A DNA stretch of 29,348 nucleotides, taken from Chara braunii. Its lineage: Eukaryota; Streptophyta; Charophyceae; Charales; Characeae. Every line of letters begins with the position of its first letter. The stretch's first letter is position 1. The notes under the pieces were generated by a model, which worked only from the letters and a program-made list of their open reading frames with translations, was not told the DNA's origin and made no database searches. The DNA is taken from contig BFEA01000689.1 in the NCBI GenBank assembly GCA_003427395.1, positions 53,051-82,398 of the forward strand, in the 5' to 3' direction. Shown here piece after piece: positions 1 through 10,050 of the stretch. The translations under genes and the position numbers were made by a program.

Positions 1-617
1 TTTTTTTTACGTATGAGTACGCGCGATTTTGGGTTCGTACGCGTACGGGGTGCTTCCTATGTGCAAACATAGTATTTTCTTTTTGTTTTTTATAATGCAA
101 GGTGGCTTATCAGTCGGAAAGTAACTTCCCTTACAGTGTGTTCAAGTACATGTAATGGAGCGAGGTCCATTTTTGGGGTTGCACCTCAAACAACATTCCT
201 CTTCTGACTGCACTAAAACCATTTTTGGGCTTGTATTTTAAACAATATTCCTTTTTTGACTGCACGAAACCCTAACCCATAACTTTTCCCCCCGAATACA
301 ACGACGCCAAATAATGATATAATCTCATTAGGCCACTTCTCGCTCCAGGCTCAGAGTGATCACAAATGAGCAAAGCCGCTACCATTCAATTTTTTCCAAA
401 ACCAAAAGGAACTACTATGCTGTTGCATAATCGAGGCAGTTGTCAAGCTGTTGTATAATGAAAGTTTCAATAATAAATCTTACCGTAACACATTTTCATA
501 ACGAAAACGGCGTGTGCGAGCACATAAACTGATTTACAATGTCGGGTCCATGATCCATCTAGACCACACGTTGCCAGCCAAAAGGAAAAATCGAAGTTTA
601 CTGGACCCCGCATCACT
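1..617. other. Non-coding sequence, nothing recognised
   Basis: Mixed AT-rich sequence with an approximate duplication near 165-270 (CATTTTTGGG...AACA-TATTCCT...GACTGCAC). No gene or RNA was recognised. Confidence 0.5.
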
Positions 618-688
618 AAAACAATGTGTGGTGGTTCTCCACCGCTGACCGATAAAAGTCAGTGGTGGAGATCCTCCACCCATTGTTT
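618..688. repeat. Imperfect hairpin, stem about 31 bp
   Basis: AAACAATG at 618 pairs with CATTGTTT at 681, and GTGGTTCTCCACCGCTGACC pairs with AGTGGTGGAGATCCTCCAC with a few mismatches, around a loop of about 8 nt (GATAAAAG). It could be a short foldback element or the source of a structured small RNA. No coding sequence is nearby. Confidence 0.7.
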
Positions 689-689
689 A

Positions 690-2335
690 AATAAAGTTAG
701 GGCAAAAAAACCTCGATATTTTTCTAAAGGGAGAAATGGCCTTCTAGGGTTTACGCAGCCGCAAGGATGCCCGTGACCCCCGGGTACCGACCCCCCAACG
801 CGATCTGTTGGGTTCAGCTGGGGGACTATATGGTTGGTTGACCACCTTGTTCAACCGGTAGACTTCGACTTGGAGGAGGGGCCCCCTCTCCAACCAAGGA
901 CCAACTTTGGTAATTATAAAATGTTATTTTTAAGTTACTATTCCCTACTGTCTATTAAACCTTAAACTATAATAAGACAATCATGTAATGTTTACTTGTA
1001 CTTTTTTTTTTCATAAATGAAAAATAATATACGTGCTTATAAATTCTTAAAAAACTCCTACGGCACAAGAATCCATATACTTTTTCCTCAATCCTTATAT
1101 TAGCTTCTTTCCCCCTTTCGTAAACCTTGTGTTTCAAAAAATACTTAATGTTTTCATAACTAACTAAACATAATCCTCGCTTGATCCTTATACTAACTTC
1201 TTACTCCTTTCCATAAATCTTATATTTTCAAAAAACTTGTCTTTTCATCATTAATTACATATTTGTTTACTCAATTTTTTTATCAATTTATTTTATCAAA
1301 ATAACAGATTTGATCTTCTTGTTATAGAGAGATTTATTTTTCAATAATTTTATTACCTAGTTTAACCTGTGTAATCATACCCCAACTACTCGTGTGTATT
1401 ACAATATTTTACAAAAACAATAATAAGCATAAAATGTTGAAAACAACTATCATAATACGTCAAACGTTGAGAGAGAAAATTGAATGAAAGCAAAATATTA
1501 TAGATAAGATGCAATAGCTGTTTAATAAAAAATATAAGGGTCAAACTATAATATACTTTCAACGACTTTTTTTTTTATATGAGAGAAAGTGTAAGAGAAC
1601 AATACTAGAGTCGACACATCATCACTTTTTTCGTGCGTGTTGACTTACTAAACATTCATGCCGCTCTGCAAAATAGACAATATTGACATGCTCTCGGTTC
1701 ACAAAGGTTCAATAATGAAGGATGTTATCTCAAAGCTTAGCTAAACTTTTGTTAGTCAATTGAAACTATCAAGTTTTTCTATGATTATAATTTATAAGTA
1801 TGTGCATGATTATTGAACTTACTGCAATATTTGGAGGTACCCATTGTTGAACACATAATAATGCAGTAACGTTCTCATTGTGTTTGTCCACATACAAATA
1901 AGCGAGTGATCCACAAAATGTCTTAAATATGATGACACAAGGATGAACATGTTTTAACGATAACCAAAAACATTGAATTTTAACACATCAGCATTCATTA
2001 TACTCATATTTAAAGCAATAGCGACTTTTTCCCCGCTTCACAACTTTTGCATGTCAACTTTTTCTTTTGCGTGTTTCTTTAGTTCCTCGTACCTATTTTG
2101 TTTGATGGTGCCGTGTTGTTTTTTACTTCATCTGGGTGTAGATGCATGTTACTTTTGTGGTTTGTATCCTTGCTGTTCGACTTTTGCATATGGCGCAATT
2201 TGACTTTGTATGCGCCTTACCTCCCAACTCTCTTCATGCACAAGAGATACAAAATGGCTATGTATCTTTTTCATGCTCAAACCAAACATTCTTCTCATTT
2301 TGCACTCTGGGCGAGCAGCGGGGCAAAGCCTGTTG
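690..2335. other. AT-rich non-coding region
   Basis: Strongly AT-rich from about 900 to 2000 with no convincing exon. At 820-920 a short inverted motif (TTGGTTG...CAACCAA around GGGGCCCCCTC) is the only structure noted. Confidence 0.5.
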
Positions 2336-2340
2336 AGTTG

Positions 2341-2500
2341 TCGGTTCGTTAAGGGGTCTTGGCGCTACTTACCGTATGCACAAGAACCGCTTTGTTTGCT
2401 CAGTTAGGGGCCACGACGCTACTTACCACATGCACAACAATCACGTTGTTAGTTCGTTCAAAGGCCTCGACGCTACTTACCACATGCACAACAAACCCAA
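2341..2500. repeat. Tandem repeat, about 3 x 54 bp
   Basis: Copies of CGCTACTTACC(G/A)(T/C)ATGCACAA begin at 2363, 2417 and 2471, exactly 54 bp apart. Each is preceded by a GTTCGTTNAAGG- or CAGTTAGGGG-like segment. Confidence 0.8.
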
Positions 2501-3371
2501 AAATGGTAGTGCAGCTTTCCACGTTTTAGCAAGGAAACTCCATCGTATGCAGGACACTCCTTAAATAGATAGAATAAATAATTTTTAGATAGTAAGTAAT
2601 AGTAATTAAATTCGATTAAAGGGCAATCCCAGGAAACCAACGTGGAGCTCCTACTGATTAAGAATTAAAAAAAAAGATCGATGACTTATGAGTATTCCTG
2701 GCATACGATGGATACCTTTGTTTGTCTATAGTGACCTTTGTTTGTATGTGGTGTGTCTTCACACCGGTTTGTTTACGACTTCTGGTAAGAACCTGTCTTC
2801 GAATACATGTGCATAGCAAGATGCCCGAGTGAAAGAACCTTGCCATTCACAAAGGGTTCGAGCTGAGATCTACCTGTCTACAATCGATTGTACCTTTCAG
2901 CCACGGGTGGTTGCCAATTGTTTGTTTTCTTTTCCTTTCTTCACAAATGGTTAACAGGTACCCTCACTTTTCACCCCTAGGGTAACCTTCACCAACATGA
3001 AGTGTAGTCGGGATCATGTCTTTTTGTTTTTATGTTTTTTTTTACATTTTTTGGCCAGTTTTGTTTTTGGTCACGGTCTGTATGTGCCAAGTTTGGCGTT
3101 TGTTGGGTTCCTGGAGATGGTTGTTTCGGGCAATGCTGAAAATTGTGAAAATCGACAAACTGAAATGTTGGTGAAATTTGATGAAAGTGCACTTTTAGCT
3201 TGCTGTTTTACATGTTCTTTTTTTTTTTTTTTCCGGGTTTCTTTTTACAATATGTTTGTAAGAAGTGCACTTTACAGATTGGTGTACAGTATGGTTAAAA
3301 TGACCCTTTGGTTTTCTTACAAATGACGGTGAAAACTGGGTGGTCGGTTAACCTTTCTCTCCCTCGTTTGC
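2501..3371. other. Non-coding or unresolved region
   Basis: Holds T-tracts and a 109-codon plus-strand ORF from 2997 with a hydrophobic start but no recognisable domain. The ORF crosses a poly(T) and is not called as a gene. Confidence 0.4.
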
Positions 3372-3661
3372 AGTGTGCTGGGGCAGTGGGCAATTCTACA
3401 CGTTCAGTGTGGTACAGACTACGCCCTCCCAAACAAAGGAAAAAATCAGGAAAAAGGCAGGTGCCAACTTGCCTATCTCAGTCGATACACCCTTACTGTT
3501 TGTTTGTTTTTTACATACAAACCTGAGTTTGAAACAAACGAGGATGAATCTTCTACCACAACATTAAAAGTTACACAACAAAAATTCATGTCCTTCGTGC
3601 CGGAGGTGAGTGGTGGAGTGAGCCATAGTGTCATTTTCTTTCTTCTGCAGTTACTCAAATA
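3372..3661 (+). CDS. Candidate terminal exon(s), unrecognised protein
   Basis: A strong acceptor (TTTCTCTCCCTCGTTTGCAG) is followed by an open frame encoding VLGQWAILHVQCGTDYALPN and onward to TTLKVTQQKFMSFVPE. A consensus donor GAG|GTGAGT at 3606 and an acceptor TTTCTTCTGCAG then bracket a 45-nt in-frame segment, followed by LLK and a TAG. Whether the 45-nt piece is an intron or coding is unclear. A second frame is also open for part of the stretch. I recognise no domain and could not link it to upstream exons, so it may be chance. Confidence 0.22.
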
Positions 3662-3726
3662 GAACTGGCCAACCTACAAAGCGTCACCTACTACAGATAG
3701 GACCTCTCAGTCCACAGAGCTACGTA

Positions 3727-3806
3727 GCACTATGTTCACGTTCGGAGGCGAACGTGAAAATGTTCGCCCGAACGTGAAAAAGCGCCCCAAACCCTCTGAA
3801 CGCGAT

Positions 3807-3879
<73 letters not shown>

Positions 3880-4045
3880 GTTTTCAATATATGTTATGTA
3901 AAATAACAGTACAATCAACTTTTGCCTTGGAGTCATGAGTTAAAAATAAAAAACCGAAAAAAAATATATATAGATAGATCATAGATATTTTTTCTTTACG
4001 AAAAAAAGATATGTTCGCCCAAAGATGTTCGCGAGCTGTTCGTGC
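3727..4045 (+). repeat. Dispersed repeat R1, copy A (GTTCG-rich ends, long poly(A))
   Basis: Begins ATGTTCACGTTCGG...GAACGTGAAAATGTTCGCCC, then AGCGCCCCAAACCCTC, a 69-bp poly(A) at 3810-3878, ATGTTATGTAAAATAA, and ends with a second GTTCG cluster. An inverted relative is at 8280-8690 with the same blocks in the same relative order. Confidence 0.65.
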
Positions 4046-4680
4046 AAACAAACTTGAAAGGCCGTGACCACCTTAGTATCAAGTGAGCCCACATAATACC
4101 ACCCTGCCTGCCTGCTGCCCCTCCATGCATGTAGTCTGACCAGCCCTGCATGGTGCCCCACATAACCCACACCCAACATAGTGCTAGGCAGTCCTCATGC
4201 TATCACCCGCCCTGTGTCGTACGATTCGGCGCACAGTCTCAACGAACCCACTGAATACTGCTCGACCACTTGGTCCTGTCTGGCCATGGCAAGCACCGAG
4301 CTTTACGTGATGTTGGCAGTGTTTTCTTTTTCCCTTTCCCTTCCCCGGCCTTGGTTTCCCCCGCGTCTGCGACGGGCATCAGCTTGTATTATTACGGGCA
4401 ATCTTAAAATAGAATTCGTAAAGAAGCTAATGCTAGTACATAGCAGAAAGTAATATTCTTGGAGCGATGGCTCAATCATTTGCTGACAGCTAAAACATGT
4501 ACGCGGGCTGCAAAAAAAAACTGGCAAAAAAAACAGTGTCTCGAGGAGGCTTCAAAACAAGCAAAAAATCAAACAAAGATTGCACAAAATAATGGTTTTC
4601 ACGCCTCTTAGGACCCCCAACGTTTTAGAGAAATTAATTCCTTGCCTGCCTTAACCCCAAGTACACGTGCAGTCGTAATC
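4046..4680. other. Non-coding sequence, nothing recognised
   Basis: No exon, RNA or clear repeat was recognised. A plus-strand 90-codon ORF at 4181 shows no domain. Confidence 0.4.
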
Positions 4681-4975
4681 ATGTCACCACAAAACAACGA
4701 GACTGAAACGTCACACGCTGGGGGCCACCACCGTTGATAAATTCAATCGGCAGACTCGCCTCGACAATTTGACACACACACACCGCAGCCCAGTAGCCCA
4801 TGTACTGATACTTTAGGCCACCTTGCAGCCGGAATCTTGTGGCCACAGAACAACGAGACAGAAATGTCACACACGGGCCGCCGCCGTTGATAAATTCAAT
4901 CGGCAGACTCGCCTCGACAATTTGATGCGTCAAGCCCCCGCAGCCCAGTTGCCCATGTACTGATACTTTAGCGCA
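4681..4975. repeat. Tandem duplication, 2 x 156 bp
   Basis: Two copies share ACAACGAGA, GTTGATAAATTCAATCGGCA, GACTCGCCTCGACAATTTGA and GCCCATGTACTGATACTTTA, offset by exactly 156 bp. The second copy runs into an 18-C homopolymer (4976-4993). Confidence 0.9.
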
Positions 4976-5063
4976 CCCCCCCCCCCCCCCCCCGCTTGTA
5001 GAAACTTAGGGTAAGTAGTACCACGGGCTTATGAGGTCTACCGGTAATCATAGTGTGGAGAAC

Positions 5064-5221
5064 TACTAGCGTGGCAAAAATGGAAAATGCAATGAATTGC
5101 CACTGTGCATTGTTTCACAATTGGAACGCCTGTTTTTCATTTTACTAGCGTGGCAAAAATGGAAAATGAAATGAATTGCCACTGTGCATTTTTCCACAAT
5201 TGAAACGCCTGTTTTTCAATT
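5064..5221. repeat. Tandem duplication, 2 x 79 bp
   Basis: TACTAGCGTGGCAAAAATGG through GCCTGTTTTTCA is repeated at 5064 and 5143 with few changes. Confidence 0.9.
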
Positions 5222-5433
5222 GTCAAATATTTTTCCTGGAAAGATCAGGACTCGGAACCAAATTTGTGCGCCATCCAATTTTCAGATTTTTTTACGCATT
5301 TTTCTGAGCGCACCACTGCTTCCGCTCGTCTTATTGCCAACGCGGAAATGAAATGTGCGCCAAGTTTTGTCGTCGAAGCGTGAGTGGAACATTTTACTTC
5401 CTTTTGCTGGTCCCGCCAGCAAATTCTGGTCCT

Positions 5434-5570
5434 GTAGCACTATTCACTCAGTTTGTTTTTCTGCATAACATACTTTTTCTTTGTTTTTTTGCTTTTTCGT
5501 GTAGCACTATTCACTCAGTTTGTTTTACTTCATAACATACTTTTTCTTTGTTTTTTTGCTTTTTTCCTTT
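5434..5570. repeat. Tandem duplication, 2 x 67 bp
   Basis: GTAGCACTATTCACTCAGTT through CTTTGTTTTTTTGCTTTTT occurs at 5434 and 5501, nearly identical. Confidence 0.9.
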
Positions 5571-5940
5571 TTTAGTGGCTGGGACCTTCCATGGTCCGTG
5601 CACGGTCGGGCTGCCCGGGAAAACAGGCTGAGCACACGTCCCGGCTGGAAGCCTAGGTTCTAATCTATTATCAGTAGTGGTTCCCCTTTGAATCAAAATC
5701 ATCCACCCCTCTACATATAGACGTCCTCCTAGACCCCAGCCTAGAGTCCTCATCCCAAGCAGCACCAGTCTCATTCATCGGGACGTTCCAAGCGAGGTAC
5801 CGTCAATAGTTGTTTGATGAACTTCGATCACGGCCCGGAGTCACCTTTTCTGATAATTTATATGCGATATTCCGATCTTTCGCCGAAAACCTCCCAAATT
5901 AAACAAAAAGAACATAAAAAAAAGAAGTAAACCCGAAAGG
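5571..5940. other. Non-coding sequence, nothing recognised
   Basis: A weak B-box-like GGTTCTAATCT lies near 5656, but no A-box or element ends were found. Confidence 0.35.
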
Positions 5941-6270
5941 TTTTTTTGTAACTGCGTACTAGGCCACCATCCGTTCATCTTACCTCTATCATCGAGCGGG
6001 ATTATTCCAGTTTTATCCCCCAGGGAGGCCCTGCTTCAGGGCTTTCCTTCCTAATCCCCCCACTTACGGGACCCCCTATTCATCCCACCTGTGGCCCTGC
6101 TCCCCCAAAGCAGAGCCCTAAGGTAACCAATTCGCATGATCTACCCCTCCACAATATTCCTGCCTGCATCCCAGGGCACTTCTGTACTATACAACCTGTC
6201 CAGCCAGGTAAGAATCGAACCCTCAACCTCTTCCATACGGCCCGTAGCCCAAACCCACTAGCCTACACTA
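5941..6270 (-). mobile_element. tRNA-derived SINE
   Basis: On the minus strand the head carries an A-box-like TAGGCTAGTGGG (6265-6254) and a strong B box GGGTTCGATTC (6222-6212) at tRNA-like spacing. A body of about 250 bp follows, ending in an A-run at 5947-5941. This is the layout of a Pol III SINE. The tRNA acceptor stem is not conserved, so it is not a tRNA gene. Confidence 0.6.
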
Positions 6271-6274
6271 ACAA

Positions 6275-6385
6275 CTACCGTCTTCACCTGAATAAAACGT
6301 CTGGTCCATATAGTTGTATTTGGGACAACTTCCAGTCCAGATACCACGATAATTACGAGGTGTTCTATTCGGGCGAAGACGGTAG
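6275..6385. mobile_element. Hairpin MITE, copy 1
   Basis: This is a 111-bp element bounded by CTACCGTCTTCACCTGAATA on the left and the inverse TATTCGGGCGAAGACGGTAG type end on the right. The inverted repeats run about 45 bp inward, so one strand folds into a long hairpin. It abuts the head of a SINE on its left. No clear target-site duplication is seen. Confidence 0.85.
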
Positions 6386-6523
6386 TCTGCGTTGTGCGCT
6401 ATATTAGACTACGGGATTGTCTACTCCCTCAACTGTTGAAAACTATGCTCTTGTATCTCAGCTGAATTACCGTCACTGGCTCTGCGGAAGGGAGCGAAAG
6501 CTCATCAGAGGGTACCACCCACA

Positions 6524-6634
6524 CTACCGTCATCACCTGAATAGGACATATGTTCATTTTTGCTGCATCTGGACTGCAAGGTAAGCCAAATACGGCTGGA
6601 ATGACCATACGTTCTACACAACGGAAGACAGTAG
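6524..6634. mobile_element. Hairpin MITE, copy 2 (degenerate)
   Basis: Again 111 bp. The left end is CTACCGTCATCACCTGAATA. The right end is decayed (ACACAACGGAAGACAGTAG). It lies 138 bp from copy 1. More mismatches between the arms suggest an older insertion. Confidence 0.75.
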
Positions 6635-7439
6635 TGTTCGCACAGCTGAAGTGATGTTAGTGATCTGAAACATTCAGACAATCAATGCGCATGGAACAGA
6701 GAGCACAGTGATTGGTTTGGCAAACGAAACCCCACTCTGCTAAGCAGATCTAGTATGGCACAAACAGGGTTCACACACGGAAGCGATCGGACATTTCGAC
6801 AGCATATCAGGCTGTCATGGAAGACTGAGGGCCTCACCGCACTACGCACGAAACGAAAAAAGAAACTCTTGAAGCACTGCTACCTCCGCCAGTGTTGGGA
6901 AAACAGGTAAAACTGGCAGTTTTCCCAAACTCCTGAAAAATCAGAGGCCGGGCCCACCGACGGCTGCCATTGATAAAACTCGCCGGCGGTCATCGTTTCG
7001 TTTCCGCTTCCTTAAAGGTCAGAAGCCCCACCCGAGAGCCGCTATCTTCCCACTCGGCGAAGGTACAAGTAGTTTAAGTGAATCTTCCCACCGAAGATGG
7101 CCAAATACTTCTGGAACTATTTATAGTAAAGCATGTATCTGGCTAACTTCTACAGAAAAGACGAACTTGCGAGGCGCCAACTTGCTACTAAGCGTTTGTT
7201 TGTCGTCTATGACAAGAAATTCGCGCACAGAGGATTTACTGCTGCATCAACATCATATCCGGCACTTGAGGCAGAGAAAAGTCAGTCCTTGCCAGAAATA
7301 AACAGCAGAGAGTTACATTCTTGACATCCTAGGGTCAGCGAGCCAAAAATTAAAAAAAGGGTCGGTGAGTCACCGTAACTCAGACACAGACACAGAAAAA
7401 GCACACTGGTGAGAGACAAACTCACAGCGTCGCTTCCAA
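6635..7439. other. Non-coding or unresolved region with a 63-codon ORF
   Basis: A plus-strand ORF at 7133-7324 (MYLANFYRKDELARRQLATK...) has a protein-like composition. No domain is recognised and no splice or promoter support is seen, so it may be chance or a decayed element. Confidence 0.3.
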
Positions 7440-7963
7440 AACAATACAGAAAAATTCTGAAAATAGCACTTACCGAGTTTACTCTTTCTATTGGAGCAAG
7501 TTCCGGGCAACCATATTGGAATAACCGTAAAGGCTGGACTGGTTTTTCATTAAAAAACCGGTTTTTCATATAAAAAAAAAGAGCTGGACCGGTTTTTCAT
7601 TAAAAAACCGGTTTTTCATTTCAAAAAAAGAGCTGGACCGTTTTTTTAATTAAAAAACCGGTTTCTCATTAAAAAAAAAAGCGCTGGACCGGTTTTTCAT
7701 TTAGGTGGGGCTGCTCATATCACCCCTCCAGAGTCCAAGCAACAGGACCGGCTTTTTCATTAAAAAAAAAAAGAGAATACTCTTTCTGTGCGCCATTCTG
7801 CCGCAAAAGACGCCTCCCGCATTTTATTCTTGCCATATCTAAAAAATTCTGAAAATTTCTGAAAAAAATACAGAAAAATTCTGAAAAAAGCACTTACTGA
7901 GTTTACTCTTTCTGTGCGCCGTATCTGCAGTAAAAGATGCCTCCTGCATTTTATTCTCGGCAA
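7440..7963. repeat. Nested tandem repeats including a 49-bp AACCGGTTTTTCATT unit
   Basis: From 7531 to about 7773, a unit of about 49 bp (GAGCTGGACCGGTTTTTCAT then AAAAAACCGGTTTTTCAT) repeats about 3.5 times; each unit is itself an imperfect palindrome. Flanking it, ACAGAAAAATTCTGAAAA...GCACTTAC occurs at 7446 and 7869, and ACTCTTTCTGTGCGCC...CATTTTATTCT occurs at about 7781 and 7904. Confidence 0.8.
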
Positions 7964-8279
7964 GAAAGCGCCAAAACAAAGTACGTTGGACTCCTCATTA
8001 GGCCAGCAAGATGACCAGCAACATGGTGCCCTATTCGGATGAAAAGTGAGCCAAATACAGCCAGGAGCATCTGCTAGAAGGACATGCTCATACCATCCCC
8101 CTCCAAAAGACTGGGGCTGGGCCAGCAAGATGCTTCTGGCTGTATTTCTGAGTGATTCAACAACAACGTGAGCGGCATTGTCCCTTTGAAAAAAAAGGGA
8201 AGTGAGTCAAGTGAGGGGTTTAGCACACATGGCCTTAAAGCACCACCAGTCCATGGGCACCTGGGCTGCGTGCCAGACA
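7964..8279. other. Non-coding sequence, nothing recognised
   Basis: Contains two loosely similar AGCCAGCAAGATG-type phrases (about 8003 and 8123) but no gene or RNA. Confidence 0.4.
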
Positions 8280-8690
8280 CCTGTGTAGCACACCGAACAT
8301 GTTCGGAGCTTTTCCAAACGTCTGAACATGTTCGAGTGTTCGGCCGAATGCCTCCCAGCCGTGCTCGGTCGAACATATTAAAAAAATAAAAATAGAAAGT
8401 TAAAAAAAACTTTTTCTTTTAGGTTTGTTTTTTGGTTTTTGATTTTCAACTCAAGTTCGGTTACGAATTTGAGGGAGCCCAGGTCAGTTCGATGATTTTT
8501 TGAAAAAAGTTGTTTGCCGAATTATTTTACATAACAATGATAACATGTATTCTTTTCAGATTTTTCTGAGAATTTGTTTTTCTTTTTCATATATAAATAT
8601 TTGTATGTTTCCGTTCGGAGGGTTTTGGCGCTCATTCGCATTCGGTCGCAAATGTTCGGCTTCTGTCACCGAACCCGAACACGATGCTAC
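8280..8690 (-). repeat. Dispersed repeat R1, copy B (inverted)
   Basis: Reverse complement carries GAACATTTGCGACCG, AGCGCCAAAACCCTCCGAAC, ATGTTATCATTGTTATGTAA, AACTTGAGTTGAAAATCAAA and a terminal GTTCG cluster, matching copy A block by block. It lacks the 69-bp poly(A). Confidence 0.6.
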
Positions 8691-9029
8691 ACAGCCTGAC
8701 ACCTCAAATTCTGGTGCCGCAAAACAAAAACGCGACTGCCAATTGAACTTATCAACGGCGGGTCCAGCGTTTTCTTGTGGCCACAAGTTTTGGACTGCAA
8801 GGCTGGGGGCCGCCGTGTACTTGTGGTTTAACGCCCTTCTCCCAAAAAATGGGTTCATTGTGCTGATTACATAGCATTACAAATGACGTTCGTGGGCGCA
8901 TCGTGAAATTTTGGGCAACCCCTAACACAGAAATTTCTGAATGATGTTAGTCCATCGTATAATCGAACGTGCCAAACAATCAACGGGGAAGTGAAGGAGG
9001 GAACTTGAGGAGAGGGGGGAGAAAGGCGA
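8691..9029. other. Non-coding sequence
   Basis: A segment near 8760-8850 resembles the foldback element at 15885-16165 (TTGTGGTTTAA, GGACTGCAAGGCTGGGGGCC). Nothing else was recognised. Confidence 0.35.
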
Positions 9030-9680
9030 ATCCAACCCCTACCTTTACCCCCTGCTTCTTTTCAGAGGATGCGAGAGGGGGTGGGGTGGGGTGGGGTGGG
9101 GGGAAGAGTAGGCATGGATAGGAGGGCGGGATCCGCTCTACCTTTCCGGCCTCCTTATGGGGAGGACATGGGGGGAGGGGAGGGCGAGGGAGGGCAAGAG
9201 GTGAGACGAGAGGGAGTCTGCTCTACCTTTACCCGTAATAGTTCACCCCCTTCCATGCCTTCATGGACGTAGTAATTATTTTAAGGCATAAGACGAGGCA
9301 AAAGGTTATGAAACCATGCACTCTACCTTTTCCACTTGCTTATTATGTGCAGGACCTGTCTCTTATACACATCTAGATGTGTATAAGAGACAGGACGAAG
9401 TCCGCCCTATCTTTATCCGTAATAGTTTACTCGCTACCACACCTGAATCGATCTACAATTTCAAAGCACAAGAAAGGCGTGAAAGGTCATGAAGCCATCC
9501 GCTTTATATTTTCTGCCTGCTTAGGAGGCTGGTGGAGGGAAGGCAGGGAGGGAAAGGGATAGCCGCGGAAGGAGAGGGAAACCACTCAACCTTTGCCCCT
9601 AATAGATTCACCAACATCCATAACTTGATGGATCTACCATTTCAATGCACAGGGCTCGTGAAAGGTCACAAAACCACACA
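9030..9680. repeat. Degenerate tandem array, period about 180 bp, G-rich insertions
   Basis: The phrase CT(A/C)(A/T)CCTTT-CCC(G/C)TAATAG-TTCAC recurs near 9037, 9135, 9222, 9405 and 9590, with AAAGGT(T/C)A(T/C)(G/A)AA(A/G)CCA following the last three. The Nextera adaptor sits inside one interval, so the copy number here is unreliable. Confidence 0.6.
9356..9393. other. Nextera mate-pair junction adaptor (synthetic, assembly artefact)
   Basis: A perfect 38-bp palindrome made of the 19-bp Tn5 mosaic end CTGTCTCTTATACACATCT joined head-to-head to its reverse complement. This is exactly the circularisation adaptor left in Nextera mate-pair reads. It is not native DNA. Sequences on its left and right may come from places several kilobases apart, so contiguity across this point is unsafe. 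Confidence 0.97.
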
Positions 9681-9711
9681 AACAAAGAAGATAGTATTGG
9701 CAAAGAACCCC

Positions 9712-9745
<34 letters not shown>

Positions 9746-9822
9746 TTCTTCTTCTTTTTTAATGCTATGTAATCAGCACAATGAACCCATTTTTACTTCT
9801 TCTTCTTCTTCTTCTTCTTCTT
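9712..9822. repeat. CTTT and TTC microsatellites
   Basis: (CTTT)n runs from about 9712 to 9745 and (TTC)n from about 9796 to 9822. Confidence 0.95.
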
Positions 9823-9914
9823 TTTTGTCAAGTCTAAGAATTAGAGAAATTCACAGAACCCATCTTTTTTTTTCTTTCTTTTTTCTTTTTCTTAAACCAC
9901 CACTACCTCCGACC

Positions 9915-10050
9915 CTGTTTTTGCCGAGCCTGACTTTCACAGCGCACTGAGTTTTGCCGAGCCGGGGCAGTTTCAGCCAAGACTGTTTTCGCCGAGCCTG
10001 ACTTTCACACCGCACCGAGTTTTGCCGAGCCGGGGCAGTTTCAGCCAAGA
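9915..10050. repeat. Tandem duplication, 2 x 68 bp
   Basis: Copies at 9915 and 9983 share GCCGAGCCTGACTTTCACA, GAGTTTTGCCGAGCCGGGGC and AGTTTCAGCCAAGA. Confidence 0.9.

Noticed and set aside
2354-2490. Three ACTTACC phrases as minus-strand splice donors
   Set aside because: They recur every 54 bp as part of a tandem repeat, with no open exons between them.
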